Source of the DNA: a virus
IMG/VR virus record: IMGVR_UViG_3300046463_000383
Span: 1-42,340 of that record
Reading direction: 5' to 3' (one strand)
DNA length: 42,340 nucleotides
Shown here in pieces: positions 32,735 to 41,561 of the stretch. The notes under the pieces were generated by a model. It was given only the letters and a program-made list of their open reading frames with translations. It ran no database searches and was not told the origin of the DNA. The first letter of the stretch is position 1. Each line of letters starts with the position of its first letter. The position numbers and the translations under genes were made by a program.

Positions 32735-34327
32735 ATGCGCAAGCTCCTAGCACCTGTCGCCATTCTGGCCATTGTGTCTACCCCAGTTCTCGCAGCGTCA
32801 GTGCCCTTCTTCACCACCTGGGACCCGGGGAACCCCCTCGGTAGCCTGAACGCTTGGATTCAGCAGTCGCTCAACCCTAACGTCTCGGCGGCCGGAGGAT
32901 CAGCAGGACAGGCGGGCGCGGTCTCGCAGTTTCCAAAAAATCTCCTCGACAACGGTGCGATGTCCGTCAACCAAAGGGCCGTGACGGCTACGGCTGCGAC
33001 GACGGGGGGATGTGTCGAGACATCGTACAGCGCGGACAGATGGTGCGCCGACGTGAACATGACGACGGGGGCTGGACAGCTTGCAGTCGTGACCACGACC
33101 CCTCCGATCGGCTTCACTCAGGAATCGACGCTCGTCCGCGCTTCGGGAGCGCTCAGTCAGCCGGTCTGCGCATGGCAGGAACTACCGAACACCCGCGCGG
33201 TCTCGCTTGCCGGACAGACGGTAGACTTCAGCGTCTACATGAAAGCCCTTGCTGGCCTGTCGGCCGACAACGGCAACCTCGCCAATCTCTATGTGATTAC
33301 CGGAACGGATGTGTCGTCCGGCTCAGTCGGCGGAATGGGCGCGCTGCGCGGCGCGGTCGGCATGACGACCACCGTCAAGGCGTCTAGCTTCACCGTGTCG
33401 GCCACCACCGGACTCATCACCAACGCGAGCGCGGTGGTTGCAGGCCAGCCGGTCACGATCACTGCCGCGACCATGCCTGTCGGATGGGTGTCGGGAAGAA
33501 TATACTACGTCTCGTCGGCCCTACTAAATTCGGGCACGGCCTTCGCCATCGCCGACACCTACGCCGCGGCCATCGCAGGATCGGTGGACGTTCCGACCGG
33601 GACCGGCGGCACCAACGTCATCAACATTCCCTACATCACTCCGGTCTGGACTGGACTGGCTGTGCTTGGAGCGGGTCAGACAGGGCCAGGAACCAGCGCC
33701 AAGCAGGAATATGGCGCGGTGTTCTCCAACCCGTTCACGCTCTCGGCCTCGGCATGGGGACGCTTCCAGACTGGTGGAGTCGCCATTCCCGCCGGCACGA
33801 CCGAGGTCGCAGTCGCAGTCTGCTTCACGCCAAACGGAGGCTCGTCCGGCGGCGCGACGGACGGCATCGCCTTCACCGGCGCACAGCTCGAGGTTCTCGG
33901 AACCGGAATCAGCACCGCTTCGCCATTCGAGTTCCGCTCTCCGCAGTCGGAGCTTGCTGCGGCGCAGCGGTTCGCCGTGATCCTTGCCGAACCGGCCGCA
34001 TCCCTGCCTTGGGGCAGCTTCAACGGTACCTACACCGCAACAACCACTTGCGACATGCGTATGGCGATGCCGGTGACGATGGACATTGCGCCTCTCATCA
34101 CCTTCACCGGAACGGCGCTTTCCAACGCGACGGGCGCAATCATCGCTGACTCGGCGACCCCGATCGTGTTGGCGTCCACATACATCGTCCAGTCTGCGGT
34201 CGCGACCACCAACACCCCAGGCGTGGTCTCGATCACAACCACCACCGCGGGAAAGACGGCAGGCTTCAGTTGCATGCTGGTGGGCGCCGGCGGCGGCGCA
34301 ATCATTAATCTCGGAGCCGACTTCTGA
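32735..34327 (+). CDS. Tail fibre-like protein with signal peptide
   Basis: The 530-residue product begins with a typical signal peptide (MRKLLAPVAILAIVSTPVLA, cleavage after VLA or AAS). The mature part has the fibre pattern NLLDNGAMSVNQRAVT followed by YSADRWCADVNMTTGAGQLA (the NG...NQR...DRW pattern), VDFSVYMKALAGLSAD, and a receptor-type C terminus with SPQSELAAAQRFAVILAEP. A Sec signal on a fibre-like protein is odd because virion proteins are assembled in the cytoplasm. It might be secreted as a decoy or bound at the cell surface. Promoter-like boxes in the 61-base gap upstream are weak. Confidence 0.7.
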   Translation: MRKLLAPVAILAIVSTPVLAASVPFFTTWDPGNPLGSLNAWIQQSLNPNVSAAGGSAGQAGAVSQFPKNLLDNGAMSVNQRAVTATAATTGGCVETSYSADRWCADVNMTTGAGQLAVVTTTPPIGFTQESTLVRASGALSQPVCAWQELPNTRAVSLAGQTVDFSVYMKALAGLSADNGNLANLYVITGTDVSSGSVGGMGALRGAVGMTTTVKASSFTVSATTGLITNASAVVAGQPVTITAATMPVGWVSGRIYYVSSALLNSGTAFAIADTYAAAIAGSVDVPTGTGGTNVINIPYITPVWTGLAVLGAGQTGPGTSAKQEYGAVFSNPFTLSASAWGRFQTGGVAIPAGTTEVAVAVCFTPNGGSSGGATDGIAFTGAQLEVLGTGISTASPFEFRSPQSELAAAQRFAVILAEPAASLPWGSFNGTYTATTTCDMRMAMPVTMDIAPLITFTGTALSNATGAIIADSATPIVLASTYIVQSAVATTNTPGVVSITTTTAGKTAGFSCMLVGAGGGAIINLGADF

Positions 34328-34338
34328 GGAGGATGTAC

Positions 34339-34602
34339 ATGGGTGAAATTCTCGGTCTTGAGACCAGACTGGAGGCGCTCAAGGCTCGCGTGGACGCCAT
34401 CGAAGCCCACCTGACTCCGGAGGCGCTCGCCAAGTCTGCGACTGACCGCAGGGCGAAGGCAAAGGCGGATGCGAAAGCGAGGGCTGACGCCAAGGTGAAG
34501 GCTGACGCTGACGAGGCCGCTAAGGCCAAGGCTGACGCCGACGCTAAGGCGAAAGCCGACGCAGCCGCCGCGGCCGACGCCGCCAAAAAGGCCAAGTCAT
34601 GA
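34339..34602 (+). CDS. Ala/Lys/Asp-rich helical protein
   Basis: The 87-residue product starts with a coiled coil (MGEILGLETRLEALKARVDA) and then consists of near-repeats of KADA/AKAKADADAK, a highly helical, charged low-complexity tail. GGAGG lies 6 bases before ATG 34339; ATG 34333 would touch the ribosome site. It may be a fibre chaperone or DNA-associated internal protein; no family recognised. Confidence 0.6.
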   Translation: MGEILGLETRLEALKARVDAIEAHLTPEALAKSATDRRAKAKADAKARADAKVKADADEAAKAKADADAKAKADAAAAADAAKKAKS

Positions 34603-34721
34603 AAAAGAAAACGATGGCCAAGCGCCATAACCCACCGGTCCCTGACGCCTCTCGTCCTCCGATCGGGCGCAAGGCGTCCTCCGCCCACATGATGAAGGGC
34701 GGAAAGAAAGGCAAGAAGTGA
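34599..34721 (+). CDS. Small very basic protein (40 residues)
   Basis: The ATG overlaps the previous stop (ATGA). The product (MKKKTMAKRHNPPVPDASRP, then PIGRKASSAHMMKGGKKGKK) is strongly basic with no hydrophobic core. Such short Lys-rich peptides in late operons may be DNA-bound virion components. Its size prevents assignment. Confidence 0.5.
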   Translation: MKKKTMAKRHNPPVPDASRPPIGRKASSAHMMKGGKKGKK

Positions 34722-34879
34722 TCCTGCGGTTCCGGCGTAAACTGAGTCGCATGGGAGCGCAGTCCGCCGGACATTGCATGCGTGTTGTCGGGTGGGGCCT
34801 TGTGAGACAGAGGAAGTGGCGGCTGGAACGCAACCATTGGCGGGTCAAGCTGGCTCTATGGAGATCGATATATGGCTAA
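34718..34879 (+). CDS. Possible small basic protein (53 residues)
   Basis: GTG at 34718 overlaps the preceding stop (GTGA) and the frame ends at 34879, inside the start of the next gene. The product is rich in Arg and Trp (MILRFRRKLSRMGAQSAGHC, RQRKWRLERNHWRVKLALWR). It fills a 150-base gap that would otherwise be empty, which supports it, but the sequence is not like any known protein. Confidence 0.4.
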   Translation: MILRFRRKLSRMGAQSAGHCMRVVGWGLVRQRKWRLERNHWRVKLALWRSIYG

Positions 34880-35066
34880 GGAACACAAGCGCGGCGTTCA
34901 TGGAAACTCGGGCGGGTTCCACGCCGGCATGGAGCGCCACAATCCCCCCGAAAGCGATTCTTCCAGGGCTCCGATCGGGTCCAAGCACCCGTCCGTCGAT
35001 GAGGGAGCCAACCGAAGTGAAGTGGGTCAAGTCAACCCCCCAACCCTCGGCCCGCGTACCGCTTAG
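34872..35066 (+). CDS. Hypothetical small protein
   Basis: The 64-residue product (MAKEHKRGVHGNSGGFHAGM) is polar, rich in Gly, His and Pro, and lacks a clear core. It overlaps the GNAT-like gene start (34999) by 67 bases in a different frame. It begins with ATG GCT AAG, a common pattern for well-translated genes. No family recognised. Confidence 0.45.
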   Translation: MAKEHKRGVHGNSGGFHAGMERHNPPESDSSRAPIGSKHPSVDEGANRSEVGQVNPPTLGPRTA

Positions 35067-35544
35067 GTGTAAGTGGGAGCAGCCGTCCGCGATCGCCAAC
35101 GAGATCCTGGTCCTCGCCAAGCAGCAGCAGGCGGAGGTCGGCCAGGACTATGAGCCGTTCGATCCCGACTGGGAAAGGTGGCTGGCGATCGAACGGGCAG
35201 GGTCGCTCACCGCCTGGACCGCCCGCACTATGGGCGGGGTCCTGGTCGGCTATATCCTCTGGGTCCGCAGCCGCGGCCTGAACTGCGTCTCCACCGTCTT
35301 CGCCGAGGCAAGGCTGATCTATCTCCTGCCGCAATGGCGTGAAGGGTGGACCGGATACAAGTTCATCCGTAGCGCGATCGAGGCGATGCGGCTGGAGAAC
35401 GTCGACTTGATCCGGATCGAGACCAACGCGCTCTATGAGAATGACCGGCTCGGGCTTATCATGAAGCGACTGAAGTTCACCCGCGTCGGTTCGGTGTGGC
35501 GCTCGGAGATGAAAGACGCCTCCGGCGGGGAGATGAAGAGATGA
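34999..35544 (+). CDS. GNAT-fold acetyltransferase-like virion-region protein
   Basis: The 181-residue product has the GNAT layout: helix AIANEILVLAKQQQAEVGQD, strand GVLVGYILWV, strand AEARLIYLLPQWREG (motif A strand and pyrophosphate-binding region, here REGWTGYKFIRSAIEAMRLE), then strand VDLIRIETNALYENDRLGLI and MKRLKFTRVGSVWRSEM. Many podoviruses have a GNAT-like protein just before the ejection proteins, so it may be a virion component and not an enzyme. The acetyl-CoA loop is not a classical Q/RxxGxG/A (here REGWTGY), so activity is uncertain. ATG 34999 or GTG 35017 may be the start. Confidence 0.65.
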   Translation: MREPTEVKWVKSTPQPSARVPLRCKWEQPSAIANEILVLAKQQQAEVGQDYEPFDPDWERWLAIERAGSLTAWTARTMGGVLVGYILWVRSRGLNCVSTVFAEARLIYLLPQWREGWTGYKFIRSAIEAMRLENVDLIRIETNALYENDRLGLIMKRLKFTRVGSVWRSEMKDASGGEMKR

Positions 35545-36008
35545 GCGGCGGCGGAATGCCTCCTACTGAAGGAGGGTGGGGAACTCAGCCAGGGCAGATG
35601 CCTCCCGGCGGGGGCATCCCTGGGGGAGGCTGGGCAGGCCGGAGCGGCGGTGGTGGCGGGCAGTCAGATTGGGGCCAAAGCATGGGCCAAGGGGGAGGGC
35701 GGCCTTGGGGACAGATAACCCAGGGCGGCCCAGGTCCAGGTGGTCAATCAACCTGGGGACAGAGCATGGGACAGGGCGGCATGCGCCCCTGGGGCCAGCA
35801 GCCGGGACAGATGTCTCCTACGGGCCAAGGGGGTCAGCCAGGACAGATGCCCCCGCAATTGCCTCCTGCCCTTCAGCAGATCATTCAGCAGTGGCAGCAG
35901 GCGCATCAGGGGGGTCTCGGAGGGCAGGGCGGTAGTCCATTGAGCGGGTTCGACGGAAACGGCGGTGGTTTCGGTCAAGTCCTGATGAACCTGATGCGCG
36001 GAAGGTGA
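35541..36008 (+). CDS. Gly/Gln/Pro-rich repetitive protein
   Basis: The 155-residue product is low-complexity, with a repeated unit QSDWGQSMGQGGGRPWGQ and QSTWGQSMGQGGMRPWGQ (about residues 41-83) and then a short helix LPPALQQIIQQWQQAHQ. The ATG overlaps the stop of the GNAT-like gene. Disordered proteins of this kind sit among the ejection proteins of podoviruses. Likely internal virion; function unknown. Confidence 0.6.
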   Translation: MSGGGMPPTEGGWGTQPGQMPPGGGIPGGGWAGRSGGGGGQSDWGQSMGQGGGRPWGQITQGGPGPGGQSTWGQSMGQGGMRPWGQQPGQMSPTGQGGQPGQMPPQLPPALQQIIQQWQQAHQGGLGGQGGSPLSGFDGNGGGFGQVLMNLMRGR

Positions 36009-36012
36009 CGAC

Positions 36013-36837
36013 ATGAGCGGTGGCGGCGGAGCAAACCCGACTGGAGGCCAATTCCCTGCGCCGGTTGTCGCCGGCAATTTTGCCGCGGCGAACCAGGGAT
36101 TCCAGCCTTTCCCCTATCCCAACACGACGAACGCGGCCAACAACGCCTTCGGGCAGATCGGCTCCGGCTTTACCAACAATCTCGGGACAGACAACTGGAA
36201 CCCCTGGAATCAGGGATGGTCAGGGCAGGGCGCCCTTAACGCCGGCAACCAGTTCACCCAGACCGCACAAGGCCTGCAGAACCAGGTCAACCCCTTCATC
36301 ACCCAAACGCTGAACACCGGCTTCGACCCGCAGCAGAATCTCTTCAACCAGTTGTTCAACCAGCAGCAGCAGCAGGGCCTCGCCGGCCAGGCCGCGGCAG
36401 GCGTGGCCAACACCCCCTATGGCGCGGGCCTGAGCGAGCAGGGCAACCAGAACTTTGATATAGCTTGGCAGAACGCCCAGTTGGCGCGGCAGGGACAGGC
36501 GGCGCAGAACGCCCAAGCTCTGGAGGGCATTCCTGGGATCGCCGCCAACACCGCTAGCCAGATGCTTGGCACGGGCGCAAACCTCGGCCTCGGCGCCGGG
36601 AACTTCCTCAACAACATCAACCAGCAGCAGATCCAGGATTATCTCAGCTACCTCGGACTGAACACCCAGAACTCCGCGCAACTGATGAATGCGATCAACC
36701 AGTCCCTGAACGCCGGGACGAGCCTGTTCGGGACACAGACCACCGCCAACCAGAACTTAACCAACGCCAATAACGCGGCTCTTGGCGGCCTGGGATCGCT
36801 TGCCGGCGAATTGGGCACCGTCGCCCTCCTCGCTTAA
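36013..36837 (+). CDS. Gln/Asn-rich internal virion protein
   Basis: The 274-residue product is rich in Asn, Gln, Gly and Ala, with helices of the type NQFTQTAQGLQNQVNPFITQ, QQNLFNQLFNQQQQQGLAGQ and FLNNINQQQIQDYLSYLGLN. No charge clusters, no signal. This composition and position just before the large ejection proteins fit an internal (ejection) protein similar in role to T7 gp14. No sequence family recognised. Confidence 0.6.
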   Translation: MSGGGGANPTGGQFPAPVVAGNFAAANQGFQPFPYPNTTNAANNAFGQIGSGFTNNLGTDNWNPWNQGWSGQGALNAGNQFTQTAQGLQNQVNPFITQTLNTGFDPQQNLFNQLFNQQQQQGLAGQAAAGVANTPYGAGLSEQGNQNFDIAWQNAQLARQGQAAQNAQALEGIPGIAANTASQMLGTGANLGLGAGNFLNNINQQQIQDYLSYLGLNTQNSAQLMNAINQSLNAGTSLFGTQTTANQNLTNANNAALGGLGSLAGELGTVALLA

Positions 36838-36850
36838 GGGAGAGTATGGT

Positions 36851-38056
36851 ATGGCTTTCCTCGGCGGACTTAGCGGGATTGGATCTCTTGCAGGAGGGGT
36901 CGGGACAGGCATTGGCCAGGGAGTGGCCCTCAACCAGTATCTCCAGCAACAGCAAGCCCAGAATCTCGCCGGCAATATCATGCAAGCCTACAGCGGTGGA
37001 CAGCCGACTTCCGGCGGCGGCCTGTTGTCGGGTTTGAGCAGTCTGTTTGGAGGCGGGCAGCAGGCCAGCGCCGCTCCTATGGCCCAGCCCATGATGGGTG
37101 GACTTAGCGCGGGCGCCGGCGCGCAGCCGGTCTCGCAGGCCCCTGTTCCTGGCGCTGATCCGGGCCAACCCGGCACGGCGAATCCGTTGAGCAACCTGTT
37201 CGGCGGCGGGCAGCAGGCGGCTGCTGCTGGGTCGCCAGGCGCGCAGGCGCAGCCGCCTCAGTCCGGCTCGCAGCCGCAACTTCAGCCGGCTCAGTCGCAG
37301 CCGGCTCCCTTCGACGCATCGCAGCGAATGGGCGGAGCGGGCGGCCAGCAGCAAATGACCCTGCCCCAGTTCATTCAGATGGCTCGTCGGGTCAACCCGA
37401 ACGCCAACGGAGGGCAAATCTATCGGGCCGCGACCGAGCTGGCGAAGGGGGGTCTGATCGGCTACGGCGCGATGACCCCCTATCAGTCCGCGCAGTTGGC
37501 CAGGGAAGCAAATATGGATCAATGGCATATCCAAGAGATCCAGAGCATGACCAAAAGGAGGGACGAAGAGACGAGGATCCAAGAGGAGGGACGAACAGAC
37601 GCCAGAACGAGGGAAGCCGACACCCAGGCCGATAAGGGCGTGACTGAATCTCTGTCAGCAGTGAACTCAGCCAAATCCGAGCTTGCGGAAAATCGACGCT
37701 CTCAGGACGATCAGCGGAGAAACCTCGCCATGTTGGCGGGCCAACCATCGTCAAGTCAGTCCACGCCTCAGTGGCAAGCCACCTACAACGACGCCCGTGA
37801 GACGCTGGCGAATCTACAGGGCGAGGAGAAGAACCTTCGCACCAACCTGGAGGCGGCTCAGAAGGCCCATGCCGACTCCGTGAAGCAACGTCAAGAGGGC
37901 GCGGCGAAGGCCGCGAAGTCCTATGGAGGCAGCGGCAGCGGCAGCGGCAGCGGCGGTGGACAGCCTGACTATGCCAACACGCCGGACGGCAAGATGATGC
38001 ACTACAAGGGTAGCGGCAGCCGCGACGACGCGAGCAACTGGGAAGAAGTTCAGTGA
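36851..38056 (+). CDS. Internal virion protein (ejection protein)
   Basis: The 401-residue product has an N-terminal Gly-rich hydrophobic stretch (MAFLGGLSGIGSLAGGVGTG), a long Gln/Ala/Pro-rich region, and a charged coiled coil from about 210 (RDEETRIQEEGRTDARTREA, ARETLANLQGEEKNLRTNLE), then a (GS)n linker and an acidic end. GGAGA lies upstream of ATG 36851. It resembles ejection proteins of the T7 gp15 kind in place and layout. It is followed directly by the 1,167-residue lytic ejection protein. Confidence 0.65.
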   Translation: MAFLGGLSGIGSLAGGVGTGIGQGVALNQYLQQQQAQNLAGNIMQAYSGGQPTSGGGLLSGLSSLFGGGQQASAAPMAQPMMGGLSAGAGAQPVSQAPVPGADPGQPGTANPLSNLFGGGQQAAAAGSPGAQAQPPQSGSQPQLQPAQSQPAPFDASQRMGGAGGQQQMTLPQFIQMARRVNPNANGGQIYRAATELAKGGLIGYGAMTPYQSAQLAREANMDQWHIQEIQSMTKRRDEETRIQEEGRTDARTREADTQADKGVTESLSAVNSAKSELAENRRSQDDQRRNLAMLAGQPSSSQSTPQWQATYNDARETLANLQGEEKNLRTNLEAAQKAHADSVKQRQEGAAKAAKSYGGSGSGSGSGGGQPDYANTPDGKMMHYKGSGSRDDASNWEEVQ

Positions 38057-38057
38057 C

Positions 38058-41000
38058 ATGGCCGATCTCCCGGAAGGATGGACCAATGTCAGCGATGACC
38101 CCAGGCTGAAAGACATCCATCAGCGGGAAAGCGGCAACAAGAATTTGCCGCCCCAAGCGAATGTCAATTACCGACTGCAAGGCCCACTGCATTCCTCCGC
38201 CAGCGGCGTCGACCAGATGCAGCCAGGCACATATCGGGACTGGTCGAGACAGTTCGGCATCGGAAAGCAATACTCGGAAGCCTATCAGGCCCCTCCGAAT
38301 ACCCAAGACGCGCTGGCGCTGATGGCCTACCAGAAGTGGGGACCGAACGCCTCCAACACCTGGGCGGCCTCTGGGCCTTACAAAGACCTGCGACAACAGA
38401 ACCAACAGCAGCAGCAACAGCCGACCCTTCCGAAGGGATGGAAGCAAGCTGCTCCGCCGTCCGCGTCATCCTTCCCGAAAGGATGGAGCGCAGCTAAGAA
38501 GCCGCCGGAGTTCACCGGCCCGTTGCACGATCAGAACCTCGGCAAGTTACCCCCGCCGCAGGCCCCTTGGCGCGTCGATCCGAAGTTTGAAGGCCCGAGG
38601 TCCAACGTGCGGGCCGGGATCGAAGACCCTTCGATCACCGCGCATCAGCCGGATCAGGGCATATCCGCCAAGGTCGCCGGGGCAGTCCAGTGGATCAAGA
38701 AGAACTATCCCGACCTTCAACTCGCCGACATGATGGGGGACCTGACCAAGTGGGCGGCCGGGAAAGGCCAGGACGCCTTGGAGTCGGCGTTCACCAAAGC
38801 CGGTGTTCCCAATGCGGGGCGTGCGGCGCGCGACCTGACCCAGTATGCGGTCGAGTTTGCCCCATTCCAAGGCGGTCTCGGCATAAAGGGATTCAAGCCG
38901 CCAGGTGTTTCCGGCGCAGCAGAGGCAGGCGGCAAAGCTATCGGAGAACCCGGCACGGGCGTTCCCCGCATCCCAGGTGAAGCGGACTTGTATCCCGGAG
39001 GGTTGCGGGTCGCAGTAAGGATGCCGGACGGAGAAGTACGGATAGGCAAGCCTGGGCAGCTTCATTCTGACCTTTTGTCGGAGTCGGAGATGGACCGCAT
39101 AAGGATGGACGACCAAGGGTTTGCGGATAGCAAGGGACGCTTCCTAACCCGTCAGCAAGGGCATGATGTTATCGCGCAAGAAAACACAAGTGCGGCGACG
39201 GCGCCGGACAGAGGCTTCGCATCTGTCGGAGCCGCCGCGACCCCTCTGCATGAGATCGCCGCCGATAACGTCCGCCGCTGGGAAGCGGAACAGAAGGCTA
39301 ATGATCCGGGCTTTCTTGGCAAGCTGAAGGATGCAGGCAAGACCCTGCAACTATGGGCGGCCCCGGAGAAGTCTGCCCTCGGCCAAGAGACCCACGGCGT
39401 CATCCGCGCCCGCCTCGGTGAGAACGCCCGCATGGCGGAGCAGGAGCAGCATGCCTTTCAGAAATTCAACAACTTCGTCGGCTCGCTGGAGACTACGCAA
39501 CAACTCGAACTCATCAAATGGGCGCAGAGTCCGGGAACGAGAGGCCGCGCCGGGCCACTGAATATGTCGCCGGAAGCCCAAGGCGTGCTCAAGACCTTCG
39601 GCAAGGCGATGAACCGCTACGAGACCGCGATCCGCGGCCTGGACAAAACCGCTGAGATGGAGTTCCGCAACAATTACGTCTCGCAACTCTGGAAGACCAA
39701 GAATCGCACCAATGCCCGCTGGCAGGAGTCCGGGGCAAAGCAGGGTTCCGGCTACTTCACCAAGAAGCATTTCTACGAGGACTACGAAGAGGGAATTCGC
39801 AACGGCGAGGTCCCGACCACCACCAACCTCCTGGAGATCGGCTCGCTCTATATGGAGAACGCCTCCCGCTTCCTCGCCCGCAACGAGGTGTTTGATGACC
39901 TACAAGGGCAAGGACACGTTAAATATTTCTCCGATGCGGACCCGGATAAACCGGAAGGCTGGGTTCCTCTTTCCGGGGGAGAAAAGGTCGCTCCAATTAA
40001 AGGGCAGGGGGGCATGATTATCCGCCCCTACGCGCCGCCAGAAGTGGCCCAGGTCTATAATCGTTTCGTCTCCAGGCCGATCTCAGGCCCCGTCGGCGGC
40101 GTGTTCGGAATGATGACCAGAGCCGCGAATCTCTCCACGTCTTTCAAGCTGGCGCTCAATGCCCGCCACGCCTTCCTGACGGCGGCCGAGAGTATCGGAT
40201 CAGGTCTCGCCGACGCAATCGACAAGGGAGTTAGCGGTCATCCGGTGAAGGGATTGATCGCCGCAGCCAAAGCGCCTTTCAAACCGATCACCAGCGTTGC
40301 GCGCGGACGACAGGTGCAGAACACTTGGCTGACCGGCGAAGGCAATGCCGAGATGATGCGGATCGTCCAGGCGATGCAGGACGCCAACTACAGCCCGACC
40401 GGGGTCAAGGGCCGTGTCGCCGACGAATACCGTCTGAGCCGGATGCCCGGTGTGATGGAGTCGTTCGGCAAGGGGCTGTTGAAGGGGCAGATGCAGGCTC
40501 ACATGATGGGCCTGAAGGGCGGAGCATGGTCAGGATTGCGTGAAGTCTGGACGCTTACCGGCCGGGCTCTCCAGACCTTGAGCGAGCCGATCTTCCGCTA
40601 CTATGTGCCGATGGTGAAGAACGGCATGGCGGCGGACATGCTCTCGACGTGGCTAGAGGCGCGTCCCCAGGCGACGAGAACCGAGTTTGCGGCCTATGCG
40701 AGACAGGTCTCCGACTCGATCGACAATCGGTTCGGTGAAGTGAATCACGACAACATCGTTTGGAATCAGGCAACCAAGCAGGGAGCCCAAGCCGCGGCCC
40801 TCAGCTTCTCCTATGTCTACGGCAACTTCATTCGGCTGGGTCTGGGGACCGCTGCCGACCTAGCCAAGTTTGCGGCCGGGAAGGGGCCGTGGACGCACAG
40901 GATGAGCTATGCGGTCGCCTTGCCGGTTGCTGCTTCCTTGATCGGCAACACCATCCAGGCCGTGATGGTCGGGATCAACCAGAAGAAAATATCCAAGGAT

Positions 41001-41561
41001 CAGTTGCCGGTCAATTGGTCGGATTGGTGGGGCCTCAGCCCTCGGACAGGAAACATTGACCCCGTGACCGGCCAACCGGATCGCATCGGCGTCCCCAGCG
41101 TGATGAACCAGTGGGTGCATTTCTTTGCCGATCCGAAAACCGAACTCTACAACAAAGCCAACCAGCTGTGGAAGACGGCCTACGAGATCGTGGTCAACAG
41201 CGATTTCAAGCGCGATCCGATCTATGACGAATACGACCCGACCATCAGGGCCATGACCGACAAACTGAAATACGCCGCAAGCCAAGCCTTCACCCCGATC
41301 GGCATTCAGCAAGTCGAGTTCGGCAGAGGGGTGGCCGGTATGATAGGGTTCCCGCAGGCGTCGAAGTCGGCGCGTGATCCGGAGGGGATGGAGCAGGGCA
41401 AGCAATATGGGTTTGCCGAGAGGATGTGGAACAAGCATCGGCACGACATCAATCAGGACCGGAACGACCGCGGCTTGCCAAACGCCACCTTCGGGCAGAA
41501 GGAAAAGCGGGGGTGGATTGACGAATGGATCGCCTCGCACCACTACAAAGGAGCGCAATAA
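38058..41561 (+). CDS. Large internal virion protein with lytic transglycosylase-like N terminus
   Basis: The 1,167-residue product starts with a lysozyme/transglycosylase-like region (about 18-115): HQRESGNKNLPPQ with the candidate catalytic Glu, then YRLQGPLHSSASGVDQMQPG, TYRDWSRQFGI, which follows the G-x-MQ-x-xPxT pattern of SLT domains. A long helical body follows, with hydrophobic stretches (FGMMTRAANLSTSFKLALNA, AVALPVAASLIGNTIQAVMV) that may enter the membrane. In T7, gp16 has this design: it opens the peptidoglycan and forms part of the DNA channel during ejection. It is the only cell-wall hydrolase candidate that I found. Confidence 0.8.
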   Translation: MADLPEGWTNVSDDPRLKDIHQRESGNKNLPPQANVNYRLQGPLHSSASGVDQMQPGTYRDWSRQFGIGKQYSEAYQAPPNTQDALALMAYQKWGPNASNTWAASGPYKDLRQQNQQQQQQPTLPKGWKQAAPPSASSFPKGWSAAKKPPEFTGPLHDQNLGKLPPPQAPWRVDPKFEGPRSNVRAGIEDPSITAHQPDQGISAKVAGAVQWIKKNYPDLQLADMMGDLTKWAAGKGQDALESAFTKAGVPNAGRAARDLTQYAVEFAPFQGGLGIKGFKPPGVSGAAEAGGKAIGEPGTGVPRIPGEADLYPGGLRVAVRMPDGEVRIGKPGQLHSDLLSESEMDRIRMDDQGFADSKGRFLTRQQGHDVIAQENTSAATAPDRGFASVGAAATPLHEIAADNVRRWEAEQKANDPGFLGKLKDAGKTLQLWAAPEKSALGQETHGVIRARLGENARMAEQEQHAFQKFNNFVGSLETTQQLELIKWAQSPGTRGRAGPLNMSPEAQGVLKTFGKAMNRYETAIRGLDKTAEMEFRNNYVSQLWKTKNRTNARWQESGAKQGSGYFTKKHFYEDYEEGIRNGEVPTTTNLLEIGSLYMENASRFLARNEVFDDLQGQGHVKYFSDADPDKPEGWVPLSGGEKVAPIKGQGGMIIRPYAPPEVAQVYNRFVSRPISGPVGGVFGMMTRAANLSTSFKLALNARHAFLTAAESIGSGLADAIDKGVSGHPVKGLIAAAKAPFKPITSVARGRQVQNTWLTGEGNAEMMRIVQAMQDANYSPTGVKGRVADEYRLSRMPGVMESFGKGLLKGQMQAHMMGLKGGAWSGLREVWTLTGRALQTLSEPIFRYYVPMVKNGMAADMLSTWLEARPQATRTEFAAYARQVSDSIDNRFGEVNHDNIVWNQATKQGAQAAALSFSYVYGNFIRLGLGTAADLAKFAAGKGPWTHRMSYAVALPVAASLIGNTIQAVMVGINQKKISKDQLPVNWSDWWGLSPRTGNIDPVTGQPDRIGVPSVMNQWVHFFADPKTELYNKANQLWKTAYEIVVNSDFKRDPIYDEYDPTIRAMTDKLKYAASQAFTPIGIQQVEFGRGVAGMIGFPQASKSARDPEGMEQGKQYGFAERMWNKHRHDINQDRNDRGLPNATFGQKEKRGWIDEWIASHHYKGAQ

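Noticed and set aside
34774-34998. N-terminal extension of the GNAT-like protein to 34774
   Set aside because: The extension overlaps small genes and has shadow-like composition; GNAT similarity starts after 34999.
37392-38447. 351-codon minus-strand frame opposite the ejection protein genes
   Set aside because: Arg/Ser/Leu-rich shadow; crosses the boundary of two real plus-strand genes.
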